Assembly: GCF_000227135.1 (NCBI RefSeq)
Contig: NC_018258.1
Coordinates: 157,279 to 221,278, forward strand
Length of the DNA: 64,000 bases
Source of the DNA: Leishmania donovani
Lineage: Eukaryota > Euglenozoa > Kinetoplastea > Trypanosomatida > Trypanosomatidae
Direction of reading: 5' to 3'
Shown: positions 9,828 to 20,088 of the stretch, one piece after another
How the letters are laid out: each line of letters opens with the position of its first letter
How positions within the stretch are numbered: position 1 is the stretch's first letter
The notes under the pieces: model-generated
The model's input: the letters and a program-made list of their open reading frames with translations, nothing else
What the model was told of the DNA's origin: nothing
Database searches by the model: none
Made by a program: the position numbers and the translations under genes

Positions 9828-10558
9828 TCATAGGGGCCCCGCGGTGAGCGGAGCCAGTTTGACTGCCACCAGCCGCCGCCCTCGCTTCTGCACGAGTTCC
9901 CGCTCGGCGTGAAAGACGAAGACGACTGCAAAGGTGACCATGGCGACGGGGTGTACGGCAAGGTTTGGGAGCCCTGGCAGATCCGCCTCAGTCGTGCGGA
10001 AGCTGTAGCGCACGCCTACCTGGGCGTCCCCCGTCGGGCAGCGCTGCAAACCTGCGTAGCGCGTCGTGAGCGGCAGTTCACGGAAGAAGTTCGTCGGCGA
10101 CGTCGCCAGCCGCTCGCGACGAGCGTTTCCTCGGCGTAGCGATGTGCGAACACGTAGGCGAGGGATGAGTGAAGAGCTTTCACGTTAAGCATCTCTCAAG
10201 CGTCTTCAATCTCACACAGCTTCGCCGCGACGGCGGACACCGCCATGTACTGCTCCAGCGGCGCCACCACATCGACCCCTCGGTAATACAGATAGGCTGC
10301 ACTCTACGCATTGGTCATGCGCATCTTGAGAGGCCGAGGATAGAGTAAGTACGTGATGCGCTTCTCAGCTATGTGTGCCAGCAGAGCGCAGCTGTGGCGC
10401 ACGATGACACCAACGCGGTGCTCAACGGACTCCTGGCCGGAAGGCGCTGTGCTGCGGACCCAGGAGGCGATGCCTGCGAACCCGCTGTTGCCCGCGTCCT
10501 GCGGCACGCGTGAGGTCGCCGCCTGCGGCGATGGATCGAACAGAAGCAGCCGCTTCAT
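9828..10558 (-). pseudogene. Probable pseudogene, family not recognised
   Basis: From the ATG at 10558 (MKRLLLFDP) a gene-like frame runs 84 codons to TAG at 10306-10304. It then continues in the same frame with convincing protein composition (YLYYRGVDVVAPLEQYM, then KLCEIEDA), meets TGA, continues again (SSLAYVFAHRYAEETLVASG), and appears to shift to another frame that stays open to 9828 (FFRELPLTTRYAGLQ, then FAVVFVFHAERELVQ). Two in-frame stops and one frameshift in about 730 bases argue for a decayed gene rather than random frames. I do not recognise the family. Sequencing errors could explain one defect but hardly all three. Confidence 0.55.
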
Positions 10559-11306
10559 AAGGGCACCTGTGTGAATGGAGAAGAAAGCTGGATCAGGGAA
10601 GAGTACTCGCAGCTCTTTGACTCGGGCACGTGAGCGCTGGCCGGCAGTCGCCTGCTGGAGTGCCCACAGCGATCAGCACAGCATCACCGGTGACTGCTGA
10701 GGGGAGCGACAAGAAGTGGTGCACGGTAGCTTAGCTGCTGGATACCCCTCTGTCACACAAATACAAACAAGAAGAGACGCACGGAGACACTGATGGTTGG
10801 GTGTGTTGCCCGGGGTGTGGGAAGTCGCATAATCCACGATGCCGGCAGCACAAGAGCAAAACGAATGCGCACAGAGCGCGCTCCTGGTTTGACTGGTGTG
10901 TGAAGAGGGTCATGCGCATGCTGGCGGGGCACCAGAGGAGTGAGAGGGCAGGAGCGCAAGGCAAGCGATCGAGGAAAGTGCAAACAAAGAGAGGGAAGTC
11001 CACCAAAATCATTGAAAATAGTGCACATACAGGTATGCGTGTGCGACGCCACGTGACGAGGACAGACGTCACCAATACCGACGCACTCCTCTGCCCACAC
11101 GTGTAGTCACCACTTCATGTCTGCCTTCATTCTCGATGGCACGTCACTCTTCGCCTTCGCACGCAGAAATGCCGATCAAAACGCGCCTTTTCTTGCTGGA
11201 TTACGCATTGTGTGAACAGTTGCCCCAATCACACCACCACCGCCTCCAGTTCGCTTTTCCATTGTAGACACGCACAAGTATACAGAAGCGATTTCACCGG
11301 ACTCCC
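10559..11306. other. Intergenic, 3' flank of sulfotransferase-like gene
   Basis: No gene seen. Short minus-strand frames with CT-rich composition are not gene-like. Confidence 0.4.
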
Positions 11307-12461
11307 TCACTCCTTCGCGGTGCGCGTCACAGAGCCGCCACGTTTCTGCCACGCGGTCTCAAACGTCTCTACCTCCGTTTTCGAGCAATCGCCTCCGGCC
11401 GTCGTCCTAGCGCATGCGGCACTGTCAGCGCCGAATGCCACTTGGTAGTCCGTGTACAGGCTTTTCACAAACTCCACAATACCCTCGCAACGCGGCAGCA
11501 CCGTCATCAGGACGCACAGAACACAGATGCCGCCCGCCACATACTGCAATGTGTGTGCCCGATCGATTCGCTCCTGCAGGTTCCCGAGGACACGAAGTCC
11601 ATCCTCGTACTCAGGGAAGGGGATGGAGGGAACGGGCTTGTCGAGGAAGGAGCAGAGCGGCTCCCAGCCGTCGCCGTAGCGGTACACAAGCAACGCAGAG
11701 GGCGGAATCGACACTCGCACACTCTCCTCATACAACTGCAGCGCGACAGCGCGCGGATGCTGCAGTTCGCCATCACTCGCGTTGCTCTCCTTCTTTGCGT
11801 GTCTTGCCTTTGCCGTGCCGCGAGAATCCTCGCTAGGGTCACTCGCAGATGTGGGGGAGGGCGCCTTGCTGCCACAAAAACCTCGCTTCAACTCCGCCGC
11901 CTCCGCAGCGAAGGAGCGGCGCAGGTCACCGGAGGAGGATATCATGAGGCTCCGAGAGTGTCTCGTGCTCAGAGACGACCTAGGACCAGCCGAGGCCGCC
12001 GCCGGCGCTCCTGATGCATCGCCACCAACGACCATCTTGGCGATCATGTTCTGAAAGGCCTGCGTTATTCGATTCTTCGAGGCGCGCTTCGTCGAGATCT
12101 GCAAGCGCTCCAGATATGTGTCGTACTTCTCTGCCCACTTATCTTTCTCCGTCTCCTCGACCAGGATTACCTTGGTGTAGCTCGGTGCCTGGCGTAGCAG
12201 CACGTCGTACACCATGGCACCCGGTGGGCCGACGACGGCGTCGTAGTCCGCCAGCACCTTGGCAGGCAACGCATTTGTTTTGCCATCCAGCAGCTGGGAC
12301 CACTCGATAGGGTGGGTGCTGGCGTGGCCCTGCTGGTACGTGGAGCGCAGGGTGTACGGGGTGTAGCCCAACTTACGGAGCGCCGGCGTGAGCGCGCCGC
12401 CGTCAGGCAGCATCGTCAGACACAGGACCCGAAGTTGAACAAGAGCTGTACAACGGAGCAT
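11307..12461 (-). CDS. Sulfotransfer_4-like membrane protein
   Basis: A 384-residue protein related to the Sulfotransfer_4 (NAD-/PAPS-type P-loop) family. Residues 18-110 show the family layout: a start loop, then LGYTPYTL, EWSQLLDGK, DYDAVVGPPGAMVYDVLL and YTKVILVEE, corresponding to the pattern in which a conserved strand precedes a W...L helix and the VVD.P...Y segment. Residues 265-283 contain GWEPLCSFLDKPVP, a hallmark of the family's C-terminal end. However, the P-loop that should read like G-x-P-R-T-G-T is MLPDGGAL here, so PAPS binding is doubtful. A low-complexity insert fills about 147-235, and one membrane segment is at about 305-325. The frame extends to 12593; I prefer the ATG at 12461 because homology starts right after it. 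Catalysis is unproven. Confidence 0.75.
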   Translation of the reverse strand: MLRCTALVQLRVLCLTMLPDGGALTPALRKLGYTPYTLRSTYQQGHASTHPIEWSQLLDGKTNALPAKVLADYDAVVGPPGAMVYDVLLRQAPSYTKVILVEETEKDKWAEKYDTYLERLQISTKRASKNRITQAFQNMIAKMVVGGDASGAPAAASAGPRSSLSTRHSRSLMISSSGDLRRSFAAEAAELKRGFCGSKAPSPTSASDPSEDSRGTAKARHAKKESNASDGELQHPRAVALQLYEESVRVSIPPSALLVYRYGDGWEPLCSFLDKPVPSIPFPEYEDGLRVLGNLQERIDRAHTLQYVAGGICVLCVLMTVLPRCEGIVEFVKSLYTDYQVAFGADSAACARTTAGGDCSKTEVETFETAWQKRGGSVTRTAKE

Positions 12462-13370
12462 TTTCGCCGTGGCACCCCCGCAGAGGGGCGGAGATCGAGC
12501 GGTAATAAGGCAGAAAATGGCTTTCGTGTCTGTCTGTACAACGGAGCCGCGTGGCTTTCTGTGTGAGGCGCACCCCCTCCCAAGAGGCGCCACCTACGCA
12601 CGATAACAGTCACCCGTACGGCATAGGCGTACCGGAGTGGTGCGAAGGCGGGGACGAGAGTACGAGCATGTGTAGAACACAAGCCAGAAGCAGAGAGGAG
12701 TGGAAAGATCAGAGAAGAGCATCAGCAGCAGTGGCCCATAAGCGCTCTGGAAACAGAAAAACGCAGAGAGGTGGGCGAAGGCCAGTTGGCGCGTGTGTAC
12801 CCCCTCAGGGTTTCTTTTTTTTTTGGGGGGGGGCGGTGGGAGGGAGTCGCAGTGCGTAGAGTCCGGTAGTCGCCGTAAACGAGAAGGGCGGCGCCACAAA
12901 AGGCACAGCAAACGTACGCCAGGGGAAATGGAAAAGGCAGCGCACTCCAGTGCGGGGTTGTCTGCTTTACATAAGAACAGACTGAGCAGCTGGGTAGAAT
13001 TACATATTGGGTATACGCGTGCCTGCTCGCGCGAAACGTGTGCCAGCGGACAAGGTGTCACAAGGCACAAGATGGCGACCTCGCTGCTGAGCGCAAACAT
13101 TCGCAGGCACGCACATGGATTTGGTCCAGCAGAGTCAGGTGAGAGGGAGCAGCAGCTGATGTGCGACTACCGAGCATTCCATAGATTCGAAAACGCATAC
13201 AGATAAAGGCAAAGGGCAGCAGAGGCTCGCTCGCACGAAAGCGAGAGGGAGGCGCATGGTGCGACGCGTCGCCGCAGCGCTCTTGCGCGGACGGCGTGGC
13301 CATGCCAAGGGAGCAGCGACAGCAGTGATGCGCACGCAGATATACACATCTTCAAAAGCGCCGTGGTAGG
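12462..13370. other. Intergenic, 3' flank of cyclic-nucleotide-binding-like gene
   Basis: No gene seen. An A/T-G homopolymer stretch is at 12811-12835. On the minus strand this is a C-run then A-run. Confidence 0.4.
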
Positions 13371-15839
13371 TCAGCCTTCCGTCGCTGACACCACCATGAC
13401 CCTTTTATATCGCCGTTCGGACCACATGAGTCGCAGATACGGCATCGCTGGACGGAAGAGGCCGGCAAAGGACTCGGCAGGAACGCACAGCATACGAGTG
13501 CGGCACACACACACGTACGCCACATTGCAGGGGCGTCCCTCCATCACCTCCCACCCGCCGACGATGTCGCCTGCCGCAAACGACGCCACCGACGTCTCCT
13601 CATCGTGGTCTTGTTCTTTCCCTCCACTGTCCGCTGCACTGCTTCTGGCATAAGCGTCGAGTCGGCCATCGAGGATGAGCGACACGCACTTGCAGTCTGC
13701 CCCGCGAACGCCGATGAGGTCGCCGCCGACTGCCTCGCGCTCCGTCGTGCAGTTGAACAAAAAATGCCAGTAGTGTTGAGGAAAGCACCATGCGAATGGA
13801 AAGACGCAGAACACACTGCAGAAGTCGCGGAGGGCCTCACAGTACGGTCGCTGCAAGAACTCCTTGAACGCGCGCCGGCTGAGCTCAAACACCTCGCACC
13901 CATCGGAGCTGGAGACAACCGCGTGCGTGCGCAGAGGGTTCGTCGCAGAGCAGCAACGAAGCGGAGCGAGAAGCGCCTCTTCACCGAGCGTGTTGCCGCG
14001 GGAGACGCTGTAGATGGCCTCGCCCGTGTCGCTGTTCACGACGGTTACTTCGCCGGAGAAGACGGCGTAGAGACACCCATGAGACTTGCGAGACCCTGCA
14101 GCTGCAGAAGAGCCTGCTGTGCTCGCTGCACCCTTCCCGTCATCACTTGGCGGCAGTCCTCCACTCGCACGCATCATACCGTTGCCACTTGCAGCGTACT
14201 CGACGTGGAACAGAACCGTCCCGACTAGGTATCGCTGGCGCGGGGCGAAGGTGGCCATGGAAAGGCCGCGCTCTCGCCCGTCCGCGCGACGATACGTCTG
14301 ACGGGAGAACATCTGCTCGAGGAAGAAGGCCGTTGCATCGGCACCTTTCACAAATACATCCTGCGACGCGTCGTCGGAGAGCCGCCTCGACAGCGGAGAC
14401 GCAGCAACGCCGGGTCCTCCCTGCAACACCAGCGAATCCTCGTCGCTGTCGCTGTCACTGTCGCTGTTGGGGTTGGAGATGTTCAGCACGAGACACTCAT
14501 CCACGAGAGAGCGCAGGCCACCCGGCATCTGCGCCTGCCGCTGCCACAATTCCAACTCTCGCACGCTGCGACTGCGCTCCCGCATGTGCTGCAGATCGTG
14601 CCCTGAAAGCACGGCAAGAAGATCTTCAATAGGGATGCGGATCGCCTGTACCGGCTTCTGCACTGCGTACGTGCACAACGAATGCATCGCTATCAGCCTC
14701 TTCGAGGCAGTGGTGACGTCTTCCTCGTCTGCTGCGCGATGCAAGAGGAGAAGCTCGGCATCGCCCACGCAGTCGCCTGCGCCAAGAACGATGGACTGCA
14801 CGCGTGGCACGCCTGCGTGGCCACCGCCGCCCCGCTGGACATGCATGAGGGCCACGGTGCCAGAAATTAAAAGAAAGAGGCTGGTCGGCACCTCACCCCT
14901 CTGCAACAAACGCGCCGATGTGTCCCATGTCACCATCTCTGCCTTCTCGCAGAGGTGTCGTATCTGTGCACGACAGAGATGCTGAAAGAGCGGCGACTGG
15001 AAAAGGTACTTCATGAGCTGGAGGTGTGCGTCATCGTAGAAGGTGCGCATCAGCATCTGATAGAGCATGCGATTCAGCCGCCACGTGGCAGTGGGCGAAG
15101 ATGCATCGGGGTGGCCCGCGGCGCACACCGCTGCGCCCTCATCGTCTGGGTTCAAGACGTACAGCAGACCCTCACTCCCAAAGTAGTCCCCGACAGCCCA
15201 CTCCTGTCGCTTGTTCTTTGCCTGTGCAATCACTGCATCGCCATCGCCGACGTCAGCCACAGCTTGGCCCTTCACCACGACATGGAAAGCGCAGCTGTCC
15301 CCTGGCGACGCAATCACCTCTCCCGGCTGCGTCTCCTGCCTCTCAAAGACCTCCATGACATCCCGCAGCATCGACGCATCGTCGCGGCAGGCGGCAAAGA
15401 GCGGATGGCCGCAAAGCACTCGGCGGAGCACCTGCCACTCCTCCGGGCTCTCCCAAGGCGGCTGTCGCCACTGCCACATAGCAGCGGTGAGAGCGCGCGA
15501 GGGAGTCTCGCCTGATACGCCGCCGCGTCGGCGCCAGACTCGGGCGTGCAACGATGGCCATGTGTCACTCGAGAGCTCATCAGATCCATCGCCGCGCTCG
15601 AAGTGCCCTTCAGCGCCGATTTTGTCTGCGCTGTCCAAGGCTAACGGCATAGAAGCTACCGTGGCTGTCTCGCCCTCCGGGTGGCCGGGTAGAGTGAGGG
15701 GGTGCGCAGAAGGGCCAGAGAAGGTGCTCGATGTGGGAGCACCCCCGCTGCCCTCGCCTCCCTGAGGGATAGACTCGACCCCCTCCCCCGCTACCATCGC
15801 CACGGAGGAGGTCGGATTTTTACAGCAGCAGGCGCCCAT
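13371..15839 (-). CDS. Protein with four cyclic-nucleotide-binding-like domains
   Basis: An 822-residue protein. The N-terminus MGACCCKN has Gly2 followed by three Cys, a dual N-myristoylation and palmitoylation signal, so it probably sits at a membrane (flagellar or plasma). About 90 disordered residues follow. Four cNMP-binding-type beta barrels can be traced at about 145-270 (GEVIASPGDSCAFHVVVKG), 282-415 (RLLQRGEVPTSLFLLISG), 495-665 (CLYAVFSGEVTVV then LGEEALLAPLRC) and 676-800. Only the third approaches a canonical phosphate-binding cassette (G-E-x-A-L...R); the others have lost key residues and may be structural. An acidic Ser-Asp run is at 459-468. There is no kinase, phosphatase or channel domain. 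I chose the ATG at 15839 over the longer frame to 15938 because of the acylation motif and a good splice acceptor just upstream. Confidence 0.85.
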   Translation of the reverse strand: MGACCCKNPTSSVAMVAGEGVESIPQGGEGSGGAPTSSTFSGPSAHPLTLPGHPEGETATVASMPLALDSADKIGAEGHFERGDGSDELSSDTWPSLHARVWRRRGGVSGETPSRALTAAMWQWRQPPWESPEEWQVLRRVLCGHPLFAACRDDASMLRDVMEVFERQETQPGEVIASPGDSCAFHVVVKGQAVADVGDGDAVIAQAKNKRQEWAVGDYFGSEGLLYVLNPDDEGAAVCAAGHPDASSPTATWRLNRMLYQMLMRTFYDDAHLQLMKYLFQSPLFQHLCRAQIRHLCEKAEMVTWDTSARLLQRGEVPTSLFLLISGTVALMHVQRGGGGHAGVPRVQSIVLGAGDCVGDAELLLLHRAADEEDVTTASKRLIAMHSLCTYAVQKPVQAIRIPIEDLLAVLSGHDLQHMRERSRSVRELELWQRQAQMPGGLRSLVDECLVLNISNPNSDSDSDSDEDSLVLQGGPGVAASPLSRRLSDDASQDVFVKGADATAFFLEQMFSRQTYRRADGRERGLSMATFAPRQRYLVGTVLFHVEYAASGNGMMRASGGLPPSDDGKGAASTAGSSAAAGSRKSHGCLYAVFSGEVTVVNSDTGEAIYSVSRGNTLGEEALLAPLRCCSATNPLRTHAVVSSSDGCEVFELSRRAFKEFLQRPYCEALRDFCSVFCVFPFAWCFPQHYWHFLFNCTTEREAVGGDLIGVRGADCKCVSLILDGRLDAYARSSAADSGGKEQDHDEETSVASFAAGDIVGGWEVMEGRPCNVAYVCVCRTRMLCVPAESFAGLFRPAMPYLRLMWSERRYKRVMVVSATEG

Positions 15840-15848
15840 CCCACCGTT

Positions 15849-15866
15849 CTGGAGAGCAGAGGAAGG
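15849..15866 (-). promoter_or_regulatory. Predicted SL trans-splice acceptor for the CNB-like gene
   Basis: On the minus strand a tract CTTCCTCTGCTCTCCAG ends in AG at 15850-15849, nine bases before the ATG at 15839. It fits the polypyrimidine-AG pattern of trypanosomatid trans-splicing. Position is predicted only. Confidence 0.4.
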
Positions 15867-17358
15867 TGTTGCGCCGTGGTCCAGACGCGACAAACCGTAG
15901 CAGCGTCGAAAAGGGAGAGAGACACATACGCGACACACGCGCAGTCTCGAGAAACCGACCGCGTGCGCACCAACGAGGATGGGAGGTTAGAAAACGAGAC
16001 GAAGCCACGAGGCGGTAGGAGTAGTTGTGTTGATGCCCATCACATGCGACAAGAGGGAAGCGTCAGCGGTAACATGCACCGGAAGAGGCGCAAAGGGGGT
16101 GAGGCAAAAACAGAGAAAGAATCATCTAGCGTCAAGAGACGGGTACGGGAGAGTTGCGGACATGGTGCGAGGAAATAGTGCCGATGCGCATACACACAGC
16201 GTTTCTGCCCGTCATCTACTCAGTTCTCTTCGACTGCCCTTGTGCACTTGGCCTCGGTGATCGGCGTGGCGAGAGGGTGGTTATATCGACAGCGATCAAC
16301 TGGAGGGAGCCTGGCGCCTGAAACAGTACGTCGTTCGCTGGGCTTGAATACGACAGAGCCAGCTTGCATTGCCCGATTTCCATTCTCCCTGACTCTTGTT
16401 CTTCGCTCCAACAAAGGATATGCTGCACAGCGTGGGCGGCATGCGTCTCCGTGACTACACACACGCACACATACAAGCGCGCATGTGCGTAGTAGCAACA
16501 AGGCGACAGAGAAACGTGCTCGCACCCCACCAAGGGAGAGACAGAGATGCCGACCGAGCAAAAAAAAAAAAACAAAAGAGGACGGAGGGAGGGGAAAGAA
16601 TAACGTCGAAGGGGGAAAAAAAAGGAAGGACGATGCACCGGTGAACAAAAAACAACGAGCCCACAAGCATACACGAGAGAAGCCAAAGGAGTACGCCGTC
16701 GAAGCAAAGAAGGCAGGCCAAGGGCGAGAAGGCAGAGGGAGGGCAGTGGGCCCCTCCCGCCCGGCACCGTACGCGCCAACGCCCCGCTACTTCACCAGCA
16801 GTGGCCCGTACAAAGCGCACGAGACAGTGAGAACGGGGCAGCAAAAAGAAGATACGCACATGGGGTGGATGGATGGATGGATGGGGGGGGAGGGGGAGGT
16901 GGCAGCGTGGAGGAGGGGAAGACGGCACAGATGCCGCGCACCGGCAGACACATGAGCGGGCTCACAGACAGATGCACACGCGCCGAGGTCAAAAAAAAAA
17001 AAAAATAAAACAACGCCTTCGTGCCAAAGCTGCCGGTGAGCGATCCGCCGCCGAGGAGGGAGTAGAGACACCGCATGACGTGGTACCCCTGCCCTGATCC
17101 CTGCTGATCGTGTTTCTCCATTGTGCAGTCACCGAACGCTTCAGGGTGCCGCGCACCTGCCTGTGTGTGGAGGTGCTCAAACAGCGGTACACAAGAGCCG
17201 AAAGAAACAGCGACTGGAAGACGGGAGGGGAGGGGGGGGGCAGAGGGAATGCCTCGCACGCGAGGCACACACACACGCACCACACCACACACGCCGACAC
17301 CAAGAAAGAAATAGTGAGCCGGCTGAGAGGCAAAGATACGATGTAAATGCTCAGAGAG
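15867..17358. other. Intergenic, no gene
   Basis: No gene is seen. It contains A-runs at 16560-16572 and 16990-17005 and a GGAT repeat at 16866-16883. On the transcribed strand these are T-runs and pyrimidine tracts, as expected for the 5' flank of the gene at 13371-15839. Confidence 0.4.
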
Positions 17359-18053
17359 GGGAGTAAGCAGGGGTGCGAGAGAAGGGGGGTATTCGTTTCG
17401 AGACCTGCCTTTCCACAATCAGCCGTCCGCAAATGTATACACATACAAGCGCAGCTCATCTGTCTTCGTAGGCACACGGCCAAAGCCTCGTCGTCTCGGA
17501 CGAGCTGTGCAGCCGTCGAGCCGGGCCATGCGTCTAACGAGCCTGGGTGGACAGCAATGTCGTGATGCAAGCGGGCCGCACCAAGTCCCCTGTTCCAGGA
17601 CGGAAGCAGCGGCGCCCGTCGTGCGGGTAGTGAGGAAGCGGTGATCTAGGTGCACGNNNNNNNNNNNNNNNNNNNNNNNNNNNNNNNNNNNNNNNNNNNN
17701 NNNNNNNNNNNNNNNNNNNNNNNNNNNNNNNNNNNNNNNNNNNNNNNNNNNNNNNGGGAGTAAGCAGGGGTGCGAGAGAAGGGGGGTATTCGTTTCGAGA
17801 CCTGCCTTTCCACAATCAGCCGTCCGCAAATGTATACACATACAAGCGCAGCTCATCTGTCTTCGTAGGCACACGGCCAAAGCCTCGTCGTCTCGGACGA
17901 GCTGTGCAGCCGTCGAGCCGGGCCATGCGTCTAACGAGCCTGGGTGGACAGCAATGTCGTGATGCAAGCGGGCCGCACCAAGTCCCCTGTTCCAGGACGG
18001 AAGCAGCGGCGCCCGTCGTGCGGGTAGTGAGGAAGCGGTGATCTAGGTGCACG
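17359..18053. repeat. Assembly gap flanked by 298-base direct repeat
   Basis: N run 17657-17755. Bases 17359-17656 recur at 17756-18053 (offset 397), with both copies abutting the gap. This fits unmerged overlapping contig ends. Confidence 0.85.
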
Positions 18054-19290
18054 CCGCACGAGCTCACGGCGGAAGTTGGCCTGCCTCAAGCCAGGGCACT
18101 CTGAGGCCCTGAGCATCCTGCCTGCGTATGCCATGCTTCACCCTCAGTCGCCTCAGGCCGCGGCATTGCATAATATAGTGTCGAGACTCTGTACAATGGA
18201 GTCTGGAGAGCTCGATGGTGTAGCTCGGGGTGCTCCGCGGACGCTTCCGGCACCTGCGCCGCATCAGCCCACCCCGATCGGATGCAGGAGACGCCGCACA
18301 CTTCGCACGCATGCGCTGTGGGGCTGATCGGTGTGCATACTTCTGCGCCTTTGTCGCCCATCACGCGCGTTCCCCCGCCCCCCGGCCTCCGGGCGCCTTC
18401 TTCGGACGTGATACACCATGCCAGCTGTGCATGACAGCGCGCACAGTGCTCGCATTTATTCGCATCCTGTGGCCAGCTTCAGGACGGCGTTGTTGCCTGG
18501 GGAGGGGGCGTGTCTGGGGTTGGCTTGCCCGCATGTGACGCGACAGGTAGGGCGCTGCCCTCCGTCTGTGGCCGCAGGGGCGCTCCACCTTCTTCTGAAT
18601 CCGCACGCCTCTCACACGAGTGGGTGTCACACAGGCGGAAGAAACCCACGCATGAGCATGCGTCTGCGCTCAACGTACCCATAGCCTGCTATAGTTGCCG
18701 AGTAGCCGACAGGATGCGCAGTGGGCTGGTACACGCCTGACCATAACCACTAGTCTCCCCGGTAAGGCGCCAGGCCAGACTTGTCTGCCGACACTAAGGG
18801 TGGGAGTACTGCACCCTGATACTACGCTGAGGTGTCCACCACCACCCTCCCGGTCATGAGGGGAGCAACAAAGAAGAGTGACAACCAANNNNNNNNNNNN
18901 NNNNNNNNNNNNNNNNNNNNNNNNNNNNNNNNNNNNNNNNNNNNNNNNNNNNNNNNNNNNNNNNNNNNNNNNNNNNNNNNNNNNNNNTCTGTGGCCGCAG
19001 GGGCGCTCCACCTTCTTCTGAATCCGCACGCCTCTCACACGAGTGGGTGTCACACAGGCGGAAGAAACCCACGCATGAGCATGCGTCTGCGCTCAACGTA
19101 CCCATAGCCTGCTATAGTTGCCGAGTAGCCGACAGGATGCGCAGTGGGCTGGTACACGCCTGACCATAACCACTAGTCTCCCCGGTAAGGCGCCAGGCCA
19201 GACTTGTCTGCCGACACTAAGGGTGGGAGTACTGCACCCTGATACTACGCTGAGGTGTCCACCACCACCCTCCCGGTCATGAGGGGAGCA
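17400..19290 (-). mobile_element. Degenerate ingi/L1Tc-clade retroposon (DIRE/SIDER1-like)
   Basis: Read on the minus strand, the 5' part (19260-19221) has GGACACCTCAGCGTAG ... CAGGGTGCAGTACTCCC, which resembles the 77-79 base signature at the start of trypanosomatid ingi/L1Tc-type retroposons. Farther on, the frame at 18454-18215 stays open for 80 codons and contains CEHCARCHAQ and, 47 codons later, CEVCGVSC with later histidines. These look like decayed zinc-finger motifs of the kind at the C-terminus of the autonomous elements. The rest has no intact frame. It contains two gaps with repeated flanks; collapsed length is about 1.05 kb. It lies between genes in the sense direction. Boundaries are approximate and no clear A-tail or target-site duplication was found. 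Confidence 0.6.
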
Positions 19291-19311
19291 ACAAAGAAGA
19301 GTGACAACCAA
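18565..19311. repeat. Assembly gap flanked by 324-base direct repeat
   Basis: N run 18889-18987. Bases 18565-18888 recur at 18988-19311 (offset 423), with both copies abutting the gap. This fits unmerged overlapping contig ends. Confidence 0.85.
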
Positions 19312-20088
19312 ACAGAACGGCGAGACCCACACCATGCCAGCGCGGCAGGCCAAGCCCGAGAGGAGAGTCCACGCACAGGCGCAGACACCCAGGCGCCTCG
19401 TAAAGCAAAATACAGAGAAAGAGTTTGTGCGTGTGCGTTCCACATGCGCGTTCGTTGTATAGCTGCTCCTGTATAAATGGATACGTAGAAAGGGCAAAGG
19501 GCTTTTTGCACGATGAAGGTGGCATGAGGATGAAGGAGGATGAAGGAAGTAGCGGAGGTGCCACAACCGCCACCAGTACCTCCGCTACCGCCACAATTCC
19601 AAAAAAAAAGGCAAAAAAAAAAAAACGTTGCCGCGCAGGTACACCAGACATGCGCGGCGGAGGTGTAAAACAAGCATGAATAGGCATGGAACAGAGATGC
19701 GGTCCGACCAAGAAAAAAAAAACAGACGGGCACACGAAGGACAGGCGAGCAGAGCGTGCGGAGCGGGGAGGGGGGCGGGCCGGGAGAGCAACGAGCAAAC
19801 AAGAAATTAACGAAGTACGAGAGGAAAAGGAAAGCATAAACAGGTTGCTCTCGCCGCAAATCCCCTTGAGGGGAGCGGTGAGGAGGGGAAGGATGGGGCG
19901 TTTCGAAGCACCGGTGGTGGTGGGAGGTATGAAAGGGGCATCTGCCACGACGAAGGCACCACCTACGGAGAGAGCTAGAGAGTGGATAAGAAAAGCCGAC
20001 TCGGAAGTGCCTCTTATACACACTTACGGGGTAATCCACACCTGAGGAGCGGACACCGCGCGCACGCACGAGCAAAAGCGCAGCTCAC
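19312..20088. other. Intergenic, 3' flank of hypothetical gene
   Basis: No gene seen. A-runs at 19600-19624 and 19710-19720 are T-runs on the transcribed strand. Minus-strand frames here are pyrimidine-rich artefacts. Confidence 0.4.
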
